A model generated the notes under the pieces. It saw only the letters and a program-made list of their open reading frames with translations. It was not told the origin of the DNA and ran no database searches. A program made the position numbers and the translations under genes. Source: Capitulum mitella (Eukaryota; Arthropoda; Thecostraca; Pollicipedomorpha; Pollicipedidae). Taken from it: a DNA stretch of 64,000 nucleotides. The DNA lies in the NCBI GenBank assembly GCA_030062745.1, contig CP099851.1:8744393-8808392 (forward strand), in the 5' to 3' direction. Positions 55,119-64,000 of the stretch are shown here, one piece after another. Position 1 is the stretch's first letter. Each line of letters begins with the position of its first letter.

Positions 55119-56435
55119 TCATAATCCATCAAAGTCATCATCATCACTGTCATCAAAAAGTTCATGAAACTCTTCCGGAGTTAGTCTTGCATCTGTATCC
55201 CAGTTGGGGTCAAGTTGGTCTTCATCTTCTTCATTTTCTTCTTCTGTGTCTTCTTTCCAGAGTTCATCGTCTTCTGTGCCATCCAAATTGTTTGAGATTC
55301 CAGTCTTCAGGAAACTCTTGACAACCATCTGAGACGGAATGTCATCCCAGGCTTCCTTGACCCAAGTAGAGACTAGAAACAGGCTAGGTCTCTTGAAGTT
55401 TCCACTCTTGGTCTGTTCTTGCTGACCAGAAGCCATTCAAGCCATCCATTTTTGCCTCATTCTGTCCTTGAACGGTTTGTTCAGAACGACATCTAGAGGT
55501 TGCAGGATAGATGTCAAGCCACCAGGAATCACTGCTTGGGTGGTGTTGAGAGAAGCACATTTTCTTTTCACTTTGTCAGTCATGTGTGCTCTGAACTGAT
55601 CCCACACTAAAAAGGATTTCTTCTTCAGGAGAGCTCCAGGCCTGCTATTCCAAACTCGATTGAGCCACAGCACAATTCCTTCTTCATCCATCCATCCTTT
55701 GGGATGCACATGGATCACCACACCAGCTGGAAATTTCTCTTTTGGAGCTGTCTTTCGTTTAAAAATCACCACTGGCTTGAGCTTAGTTCCATCTGCCATG
55801 CAGGTCAGGACTGTGGTGAAGTGTGTGTTTTCATATCCAGTTGTTCTGATTTGGACAGTTTTGCTTCCCTTGGGCTCAACTGTTCTACTGCCAGGCATGT
55901 CAAAACACAGAGGTGTTTCGTCCATGTTCCCAATCTGTGAGAGTTCAAAGTCATGCAGTTTTCTTTGATTCAACACATAGGAGCGAAATGAAATTACTTT
56001 GTTATCAAGTTCTAAAGGTAGTTTTTGAGAGATTTTTGTCTTCTGCCTCAGGCTCAGGCCATTTCTCTTCATGAATCTGTGGACCCAATTCAGAGAAGCC
56101 TTGAAACCTGGATCTCTCTTCCTTCTGAGAGCCTCTAGCTGGATGTGAAGCATCGTGACAAAGTAGTCACTGCATCTCTGGTCAGTCACCCATTCCACAA
56201 GCTCTTTTTCCAATTCCGGGTACTTGGCTGGAAGGCCCCTGCATGCTCTTTTGGTTTTTGGCAGCTCAACCAGAAGTTCTTTCTGTTTTCTCCACAGCCT
56301 GACATTTGCCTGTGGAATTGTGAATTCTCTGGAAGCAGCCCAGTTGCCATTTGCTTCTGCAAATTTGATGACTTTTAGCTTGAAAGAAGCCTCATAAGAA
56401 GACCTTTTTCTTTTCAGTCCTGGAGTGTCAGTCAT
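55119..56435 (-). pseudogene. Pogo/Tigger-like transposase with one in-frame stop
   Basis: Begins at ATG 56435 and runs 332 codons to TGA at 55437-55439; the next codon is ATG and the same frame continues for 105 codons to 55119. It is therefore one 438-codon frame with a single stop. N-terminal helix-turn-helix (LKVIKFAEANGNWAASREF), a second CENP-B/Tc5-type DNA-binding helix set (residues about 64-125), then the DDE catalytic core: Asp172 in GNMDETPL, Asp279 in LVWDQFRAHM, Asp315 in SILQPLDVVLNKPFKD (DD35D). The part after the stop has the family's VxxWVKEAWDxIP and GISNNLDGTEDDELW motifs and an acidic tail. No other lesion is visible. Confidence 0.93.
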
Positions 56436-56918
56436 GCCTGTTTGGGGGATACAGAATGATTGTCGTTCAAATTAACAACGGTAAATTAACAACATTCGAC
56501 GCATAGAAGTTCATTCGTTCATTCTCACTGTAACTTCTTTACCTGCACGGGCCAATCAATGAATGATCTCCGTCTCTATTGTGATCAGCGCTCTACGAAT
56601 GATGAGCGTTCTGATCGTCCCTATGAATGATCATCGCCTCTATTGTTCATAAAGAATGAAATGAGTGACGCTTACACAAGTTGTTCATTGTGAACTTTCA
56701 CTCGATAAGATGAAGCATTATTCGGTGGCTGAGAAAAACTAAGCGATGGGGGCATTCCGGCTTGGATGCTCAATTAAGCAGATTTCTCGATTCCTGCAAC
56801 TTCCCTTCCTGTATTATATTGATTGATAAAATACCACAAACGTACTAATAAAATTTATTACATAATTTGATCTCTCCTTACACAGAATTTGACTTTGCAA
56901 ACTGGGATTTCTCACATA

Positions 56919-56996
56919 CTCAAGTATAATGCTCCCCCAACTTTTAATGTTAAAATTTGGTACGAAAATGGGAGCATTATACTTGGGTGATTACGG
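56919..56996. repeat. Right terminal hairpin of the pogo-like element
   Basis: CTCAAGTATAATGCTCCCCC (about 56921) faces GGGAGCATTATACTTGGGTG (about 56970), forming a stem of about 20 bp with a loop of about 30 bp. The outer arm is the transposon terminus and the inner arm is an inverted copy of it. Confidence 0.9.
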
Positions 56997-56999
56997 TAT

Positions 57000-57390
57000 A
57001 CTTCGCGTTCCATGTACTGCGTTCGATACTTCCCATTCGATATCCCGCTATCCAATACTTTCTTCGGTAACCAGTCTCGTAAGACAGCGGCGCATTCAGC
57101 TAAGGGGATTTTCCCTCGTGCAACCAAAACTACCCCGAAATATTTATTTCTTATCGGATTTCGGCAACTTTGTCCAGACATTTCCGGGAATTTAAATGCG
57201 TTTTGGAGAAAAGGGTTTCGAAAAGAACAAAATCAGTTTTCCGTCCAAAACAAGGGAACAAGACATTTTTGCCCCTTTCCTATGAAAGAGGACCATGGCT
57301 TACTATCCCTTGCCTTCTACCCTGAACTCCTACTGAAGATAATGCCCTCTAAAGCGGGTTCATGAAGTTTATAGGTCAGCATAGGCCTCC
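57000..57390. other. No recognisable gene
   Basis: Right flank of the pogo-like element. It does not continue the Penelope reading frame interrupted on the other side. Confidence 0.5.
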
Positions 57391-57980
57391 TTTACAGCTG
57401 AGCACGGGAATCTTATAGGCCACCAATGGTGATCTCAACATGTCCTTGCTTCGGACAGAACACGATAGCTTGTAAGAGGGATCCGTACGGCTGTTTACAG
57501 GCCAGCGGCTGTCCCTTTAGCAAGACAGAGGACCTATACTGCAAAGTGGATGCCACTCTACGGGACACCAAGGGCTCCTTTACAGGCCAGCGGCTGCGAA
57601 GGTCGTTTCAGGACATGCAGGAGCCCTTAAGAAGGCCTGCAACCCTCGACTTTGGGGAAATATTTACAGAACCATCTCGCCAGGCCCACCTACAGGCCAG
57701 CGGAAGGGCAGCCAAAGGACGGTTTTTTCACGGGAAGGCATTGTGCCCAATGAGGCCAACTGGCCGCTCCGTTCCGTAGAGCCGGCAACAGGGAGCCGCT
57801 TTAGAGGCGAGCATGGAACCATCCAAAGGCCTGTTGGAGAATCTCTGCATGACAGCACGGCCCCTTTGCAGGCCCATTGGCCACCCTTTACGAGCCTGCA
57901 TGGAGCTGCTTTATGGACCCTCTACAAGCCCGCAGGGGTTCATCTACAGTCCGACACTGTCCCTTTACAGGCAGGCAGAG
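57390..57980. repeat. Degenerate ~28-30 bp repeat block (TTTACAGGCCAGCGG), left part
   Basis: A core CCTTTACAGGCCAGCGGCTG recurs at about 57494 and 57579, and in weaker form near 57690, 57800, 57866, 57922 and 57962. The same motif resumes after the hAT-like insert (from 58889), showing that one array was split by the insertion. Confidence 0.7.
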
Positions 57981-58888
57981 CAAGGATGCACCGGATCGGG
58001 ATTTCTGTGATCCGGCCGAATACCGGATATGCCGGATTGGGGTGCCGAATATCTGGCCCGATACCGGATATTATACTTGCTCGTTTTATTTACGTTTTGC
58101 TGCTGAAAAATAAAATGAAAAAGGCTGAGCTGAAAAAGGAAGATTTGAAGAACTGAAAAGTATTAAGAAAACATACTAATCAAAAAGAAAAATTTCAAAA
58201 ACTGAAAAAATATTAGATAAAAAATATTAGCAGTTTGTGAATTATTCCCCCTAGCGCATGCAGTTATTGTGAGGTTTTCTCATGTTTCATTGTAAAAAGA
58301 AAAATACATAAAGAACATAGCGATCACAGCGGAGCTCACAGTCTCTGACTGTAGGCAAAAGGCGAAGGCCCCAGAATAAGGAGAATGCCATCAAAGAGCC
58401 TTGGTAGACCCAGAGCACCTGACTTGATGAGCACTCCATACAAGTACTAAGGTATGTCCATTGAAGTATATTGTCCCTTAATGCATTTTTACAAGAATAC
58501 TTGAGACAGATAAAAATGTTTGGAAAATAGAAAAATGATGCACCACGAAATGAGCTGCTGAGCATATACTGCCTATTGTTTTAACGCTATGAGCTTGAGT
58601 CTCACCCTTACTAATTATGTTTCAACTCTTACGAGATAAGAAGAAAAAGTAGTGTTCCAGACAGACCTAGGAACTATCAGTCACGTCGACAATCTAATGT
58701 AACAAAGTATGTTGCTCCTGAAACGATTTTGTAAGGAGACATTACAGCGTCTCAGTCGTACACCGGAAGGCCAAATATCCGGTAATATCCGGCTCGACCA
58801 CAGAAACATCCGGCAGGATACCGGATACCGGAAAATCTCAAATATCCGGCCGGATATCTGGCCGAACCGGACATCCGGTGCATCCCTA
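57981..58888. mobile_element. Non-autonomous hAT-like element, 908 bp, perfect 8 bp target duplication
   Basis: AGGCAGAG lies immediately before (57973-57980) and after (58889-58896) the element. The ends are inverted repeats: left CAAGGATGCACCGGAT, right (reverse complement) TAGGGATGCACCGGAT. The 8 bp duplication and (C/T)A(A/G)GGATGCACCGG termini are characteristic of hAT transposons. Subterminal regions are full of CCGGATA/TATCCGG words in both orientations; the middle is AT-rich and non-coding. The intact duplication suggests a fairly young insertion. Confidence 0.93.
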
Positions 58889-59075
58889 AGGCAGAGGCCC
58901 CTTAACAGGTCGGCAAAAGGTCCATCTACCGGCCAGCAGACGGCCCCGTCACAGCAAGACCACAGCACACACAGGCCTGTGATACACACAGGCCTGTGTA
59001 TCACAGGCCTCTAGTCTTTTGAAAGAGAGTATCACAGGCCAGCAAAGGCCTTTTCCCAGCCAGTAGGGACCCTCT
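58889..59075. repeat. Right part of the split ~28-30 bp repeat block
   Basis: GGCCCCTTAACAGGTCGGCA, CCATCTACCGGCCAGCAGA and TATCACAGGCCAGCAAAGG continue the array interrupted at 57980. Confidence 0.7.
58973..59010. repeat. Perfect 38 bp palindrome
   Basis: The half-site AGGCCTGTGATACACACAG is followed at once by its exact reverse complement, with no spacer. AGGCCT occurs at the left edge, centre and right edge. It lies in the right part of the split repeat block. Confidence 0.97.
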
Positions 59076-59139
59076 TTGCAGACCAGAAGGGCTTCTTCAC
59101 AAGTTATCAGGAGTAGCTCTGAAGTAGCCTTGTCTAGTC

Positions 59140-60730
59140 AGAAGATTAAACTATCAGCGTCAAAAGTGCTGATTCTTGGAGACCTTAATTGTGATTTATT
59201 AAAACCCGACGGTGATATGGCCAAAACGGCACTACGCGATTTTGCATATAACTGCATTTTATTCCAACATGTGGCATCTACATATTCTTCTGGTTCTCTC
59301 CTTGATGTTTTTATTTCCAATGATCAGGATCTAGTCGAGCACTGTAAAACCAGATTTTGTCCCTAAAGCTAGCACAAATTTGTGATCGCGTCAGTTCATA
59401 TGCCTCGATTTGGCACGTGCCGCCGTAAGGTTCGTTCCCGGTGCCCGCGTCGGACTGATCTTACCGCCTTACACCATTATCTGACACGAGCTGACAGGAG
59501 GGCAGCGTTTTATTTGCCGTCTGTCACGCTCATGTTGGAACGCTTTCTCATCATTTTTGTGCCGATCATTGACGCACACGCTTCTGTCCGACCTGTGCGA
59601 ATTTCAAACCCCGGTGCACTGCCAGTTTCCGACAAAACCAAAGAACTGCTGTCTCACCGCCGCCGGATGTTTCAGCTGAATCCGGGCACGGGTCTTGCTG
59701 TTACAAAGACGTTAACCGTCTGGTGCGCGCCGCTGTCAGGAAAGGCACTCTCAGTGATACTCTTCCATCAAGTCTTCAAGTCCGGTTATCCTTCTGATCC
59801 TTCCAACTTTCTCCCTATCCCTGTTGTTCCAATTATCGCCAAAATTGCAGGGCGCGGTTCTACGATTACTTATGAGGTGGGGTACAATTGCACCCAAAAC
59901 CACATTCCAACTTCCTAACTATCTCTACTGTTCCAGTTATCGCCAAAATTGTAGTGCGCGCCGTCCACCAACAGTTCTACGATTCTTTGTCAGGTGGGAT
60001 ACAATTACACCCAAAACCACCTCCTGTCTCCCAGTCAGCACGGTTTCCGCCCCCGTCCGTCACTCCACGGAAAACGCTCTATGCTCCATAACTGGTCATA
60101 TCCTATCCGCTATGAACCGTGGAGAAATTTCCCTTCTCTGTTTGTTGGTCTTGAGCTTTCATATGATTCTGATTGATCATTCCTGATTCCTGTTACTCCA
60201 ACGTCCTGGTTCTCGGCCTATCTTCGCAACTACAACCAGAGTGTCAGCCTCACTCATGTTTTGGGTGTTAACAAAAAAAATCTGCTCTCCTGCCCAACAG
60301 CACCGGTGTCTTTCAAGGCTCATCTCTAAGCCATCTTCCCTACTGCGTCTTCGACAACGACCCAAGTCTGTTGGTAGAGGGTGCAGTCTTGGTGTAGTAC
60401 GCCGACGGCACGCAAATTTTGGTTAGTGGTCATGGGCATCGCTTGGCCTTTGGTTCCGCGTAAACGGACTAAAATTAAATGCCGAGAAGGCTCAAATGAT
60501 GCTGATGGGCAATCCACAGAACATGAGCAGAATTCCACCTTTTGCAGTCGAATTTCGCGGTTTTGACCTATTGCCCGTTCATTAGGCTAAAAATTAAGGA
60601 CTGATGTTCGACCACTCTCTCAGCTAAGACTTTCACGTCTTTCTCGTTACTAGGCGCTGCTTCAGAGTCCTAAGCGGTCTATCGCATCTGAGGAGCTACC
60701 GACCACCGACTGCATTATACGGCAATGGGA
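59140..60730 (+). mobile_element. Degraded LINE (non-LTR retrotransposon): endonuclease and RT remnants
   Basis: The + strand reads KVLILGDLNCDLLKPDGDMA and LLDVFISNDQDL (59160-59340), the end of an APE-type endonuclease. RT remnants follow over several frames: SGYPSDPSNFLPI and VPIIAKIAGR near 59785-59850, QHGFRPRPS near 60036, YADGTQILVSG near 60396 (the YADD box, mutated), LNAEKAQMMLMGNPQN near 60475, and RCFRVLSGLSHLRSYRPPTA near 60655. Many frameshifts and stops are present, and an internal ~105 bp duplication lies at 59801-60010. The motifs fit the jockey/CR1 branch. No target duplication was found. Confidence 0.88.
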
Positions 60731-62620
60731 CGCAAAAGAACTTGTCTCGGACCCCAGAAATTATTAATTATGCAGCTAAACCTATTTTCGGCCGCAAAAA
60801 AAAATGCGACTAAATCTCGGATCTGCTTAAGAAGCCGCAAAAAAATGCGGCCATGTCTCGGACCTGTTTAAGAGGCTAGGCTGGCTCAGCGCAGAGGACT
60901 TAGAAATTTGCCATAGTCTGTCTTAAACACAAATTACGCCTTTTGGGTGAACCTGAGGCGTTGGTATCTTCATTGTCGGCCGTGGCCGAGACGGGCGACA
61001 GGTCCACGCGGCAGGATTATCAACTTCAAATCCAACGGTCTCGAACGGACATGGGTAAGAGGCTGTCCTGCTGCCGGGCAGTCGCCCTAAAGAATTTCTG
61101 ACTGACTTGTTGGAGCTGCCAGTTTGTCTCCCAACTGCCGCCTGGTGAATCAGAGGTGTCGTGCGCCGAACTGACAGACCATCGTGTGTACGGGTGCATG
61201 CGGCCACGTGACTGTTTCCTTTTACATTTATCTGTTTCTCTTGTTTCTTTTCATTTCAGTTACCGACGGGAGATTTGAACATCCACCGTGTGTAGTGGAC
61301 GACCTTCACAAATGTCCGGGTCTGAGTCTGGGTTCACCTCTGATATTAGGTAACATCCAGGTAGCCGCACATGTAACCTATCACGTACAGAACTGTGACA
61401 GAATATACGTCGCTTTCGTTTTTGAGGCCTAACCGTGAGACCCCAGAGCAGAATAACTCGAATCGATATCATTGCAAAGTGGGAAGTGCAAGGTAGGTCA
61501 TTAATTTTGCTTAGTGAAATAAGCGGTAAGTATTAGTGTAAATGTCAGTATTGTGCAATCGTTTCGACGCTTTATGCGATACAGCATTTGAGGCCCCTTG
61601 CCGCTCGGTCACGGGCTGTTCCTCCCTTACGGCTTCTGATATTTGTCTAGCAGGGGGTTCAGCACCACCTCAGCAGCCTGTCTGCTTAACCGTGGGTAGC
61701 GCGGTCGTAGTGCGGCACAGTCTACCCCTGAGCCACCGTCACTGGCTGCTGGGTGAAGACCGCACTCATACTAACGCTGGCCCACTTCATTTTACAGGAT
61801 TCTTCCCTTCATGCGAGTGAAGCAACCGTCTCTGGCTGCTGCTCCGCTCAGGCCACTGCTGGACCTCCCGACCCTCGCCTCCCACGGCCGTGCTGCTGCA
61901 AAGGTCGCGTGACGTCACAGGTCGGTCAGAAATCATTACCGGCGCTGGCGCTGCGTTTTTGTTCAGACGGAGCAGAGAGGCAGACGGCGGTGCAGAAAAA
62001 CCGAGCTCGTCTGAGCCGTGTGACAGCAGCCGTTCAGGGCGGCTTCCCCTCGCCCTCTGGTCAGAATGACAGAACGCGTTGCTTTTCCCACGTATGCAGT
62101 TGCACTCACAAATGTGTCGAATTCTTGTTAAACCCATTATTTAACTATCGACTGGGGTTTCATCGGTTATTTGGTTTAACGTTTCCGTTAAATCGTTTCC
62201 GCTCTAAAATTGCTCACGAAGCAGTTGCCATATTAACAGCAATTATGTTACGCATGTTAGCAGCAATTATGTTACGTCTTGAAAACTACGCAGCATTACA
62301 GCGATACCAATGATGCTAAAGGCTAATTACTACGCACTATGTGTTGGCGAAATGCCACAGAACCATAAAAGCTGACAAATACCAGCAGCAGGCTGGTAAC
62401 CGAGGCTTTGAAATACCACAAACAATGCGATATACTATTAGAAACCTCCATTTCATAACTGCAAGGGATTTTACGTAAATATTTAGTTATCTGCAAATGA
62501 CGTGTCATTCATATGTGGTTCTAGATAAGATGTTGGTGCGAGATTCAAAAATGCAAATGCAACAAAAATGAAGATGAATGGAGGGCACAATTTAAGGCGA
62601 CTGAAATGGATAAGGCTACT
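60731..62620. other. No recognisable gene
   Basis: Two near-copies of AAAAAAATGCG(A/G)C with CTCGGA(T/C)CTG follow each other near 60795-60870. The rest is unique sequence. A 186-codon + frame (61753-62313) has no domain I recognise. Confidence 0.55.
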
Positions 62621-62624
62621 TTAA

Positions 62625-63855
62625 CCCTATTCCCAGAGGAGTAGACGGTATAGCCGATTCCCGGCAGGGGGACGGATTCGCTCCCCCCCCCCAGATCTCA
62701 AGAACTGCACATCCGATTTCATCGCAAAAAAACGGCAATCGATTTGCCACGATGTAGTTATTAAAGTACATTTTTACGACTACTACATTTGCGTAAAAAG
62801 AAGCTTTCAGAATTCTGAGAATGGTGGATACAGGGGGGGGGGCAAAAAAATGTAAAATGGGAGGTATTTTTGGACTTGCTTTATCTCTGTTTATTGACCA
62901 GTTTTGATGAAATTGGCAAAAATCGAGAGAATATGAATGGGACTTTTACCATTGGTCCATACATTTCAAATATCCAGAAAATTCATAGGCATTCAAAGGG
63001 TTTCGAAAATAGGATCAGTTTTTCAAAAACTGAATTTACAAAAAAGTTAAAAGCACATGTTCAGTGTCTACTAGTCATATTATGCTGAAGAAGCACAAAT
63101 CGCATTACATTGTTTGTATAATGTTAGCATAGGCGGTGCCAAGGACACGAAAAGGGGGAACTGTCATGGTCACGTGTTTTTCAGGTAAACTTATGAATTT
63201 TGACCTTAAATGACCTCCAGTGACCTTAGATTCACTTGGAATGATCCTGGGTGCATTTTATATTGTTTGAAAACGTTTCCAAACATTTGAATTCACTCTA
63301 TTTCTAACATTCCATTTTACGGCTGTTGTGATATGGAGTAGGCGCGCTGACATTTTAGGTCACACCTCCGTGACCCGACCTGATATCGACTTGAAACTTG
63401 GTACACAGGTAAAGGGAGCCTTTCTACGTCATATATATTCCGGGTTTTGCATTTCGGAAAATAGCGCCAAAATTATTACTGCAAAGCCGATTTTTGACTT
63501 TTGACCTTGACCTAGCTTTTTAAGTGACCTCAAATAAACAAAACTGTATTTCCGTGTTTGCCCAACTACTTACCTATAAATCCATGTACAGTTTTAAATT
63601 CTATCTTAAAAACGCTATTTTTGGCAGGGATTTTCCTTTTACCCTCAACAGGGCCAAAAAATGGCCTGAGGTGCTCCCAAAAACATTGTCTGACTCTGCC
63701 CCTCAAAAAGGTAAAATTACGAAATTTTGTTGCAGCACATAGAAAGAATCGGTAGCAAAAATGACCAAGTTTAGTGAAGTTGCGTCAAATTACTTGAATT
63801 AGCAAGCAAAAAAAAACGGGGGGCTGATTCAGTCCTCCTGCCCCTGGGAATAGGG
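62625..63855. mobile_element. TTAA element copy C, complete, perfect TTAA on both sides
   Basis: CCCTATTCCC ... GGGAATAGGG flanked by intact TTAA at 62621-62624 and 63856-63859, 1,231 bp. It carries the full internal landmarks: GTCATATTATGCTGAAGAAG, GCATAGGCGGTGCCA, TTTTACGGCTGTTGTGATA and CAGGGCCAAAAA. It also preserves the uninterrupted internal site TTCTATCTTAAAAACGCT that is occupied by other elements in copies 1 and A. No open frame matches a transposase. Confidence 0.94.
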
Positions 63856-63859
63856 TTAA

Positions 63860-64000
63860 ACTCTCGAGGTTTCACGGCTTCGTCCCACGAACCACTACTG
63901 CTGTCCGCCATTAGCATTGCCATTTGGGACGCTGCTGACGGTTTTCGAGCACTTAGGCTCGAACCACACTCGGCTACGAGCAAAATTGAAAGGCTTAAGA
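63860..64000. other. Flank to window end, no feature
   Basis: 140 bp after copy C; nothing recognised. Confidence 0.5.

Larger units (their letters stand above)
54924..56996 (-). mobile_element. Pogo/Tigger-like DNA transposon, 2,073 bp
   Basis: TA (54922-54923 and 56997-56998) flanks both ends, the target used by the Tc1/mariner/pogo superfamily. The outer ends form inverted repeats: left GGTAATCACACAAGTATAATGC, right (reverse complement) CGTAATCACCCAAGTATAAT followed by GCTCCC. The CAAGTATAATGCTCCC core occurs additional times just inside both ends (about 54951, 55007 and 56922), so each end is a small cluster. The transposase lies on the - strand at 55119-56435 and fills most of the element. 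Confidence 0.93.

Noticed and set aside
54731..57181. Pogo-like element inserted inside the Penelope-like reading frame
   Set aside because: The right flank (from 56999, - strand) does not encode the missing reverse transcriptase upstream part, so the Penelope copy was already 5'-truncated or ends there by coincidence.
61184..61432. Possible exon after TTTCATTTCAG near 61260
   Set aside because: A lone acceptor-like string; the following 57 codons have no known similarity and no partner exon was found.

Overview
This is eukaryotic, almost certainly arthropod, nuclear DNA. The only recognisable host gene is a very large MAP1-family (Drosophila Futsch-type) microtubule-associated protein gene on the + strand. 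It has long introns, canonical GT/AG junctions and a dense background of minisatellites and transposon relics. A crustacean such as a barnacle would fit the style, but the sequence alone does not settle the species.

Layout. 1-7.8 kb holds no gene I can recognise; it has four different minisatellites (41, 37, 31 and 57 bp units), a degenerate ~150 bp tandem block and a tetranucleotide tract. 7.8-12 kb looks empty. 12-14.4 kb is a TTAA-flanked DNA element with a second TTAA-flanked element inside it. The futsch/MAP1 gene then runs from 14,856 to 41,271: two small N-terminal exons (14856-14954, 24494-24666), a giant exon of about 15.3 kb (25129-40475) and a terminal light-chain exon (41102-41271). 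Exon phases agree at all three introns. The first exon(s) with the start codon are upstream or unrecognised. The 9.5 kb intron carries five repeat blocks.

The giant exon encodes a MAP1 N-terminal globular region, a Lys-rich stretch, several thousand residues of acidic Glu/Lys/Ser/Pro-rich low-complexity sequence, a long Ala-rich helical array of 11- and 22-residue repeats, and the start of the MAP1 light-chain domain. Its reading frame is broken by about 14 single-base shifts, twelve of them net +1, while the protein is otherwise well preserved. Consensus or assembly indels explain this better than gene decay.

41.3-64 kb is repeat-rich and largely without host genes. It contains a 24 bp minisatellite, a ~285 bp fold-back, two Penelope-like (GIY-YIG) fragments, a nested pair of TTAA elements, a 2.07 kb pogo/Tigger-like transposon whose transposase has one in-frame stop, a 908 bp non-autonomous hAT-like element with a perfect 8 bp target duplication, a perfect 38 bp palindrome, a degraded LINE and a complete 1,231 bp TTAA element. 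The transposon layers (host repeat, element, element in element) give a readable insertion history.
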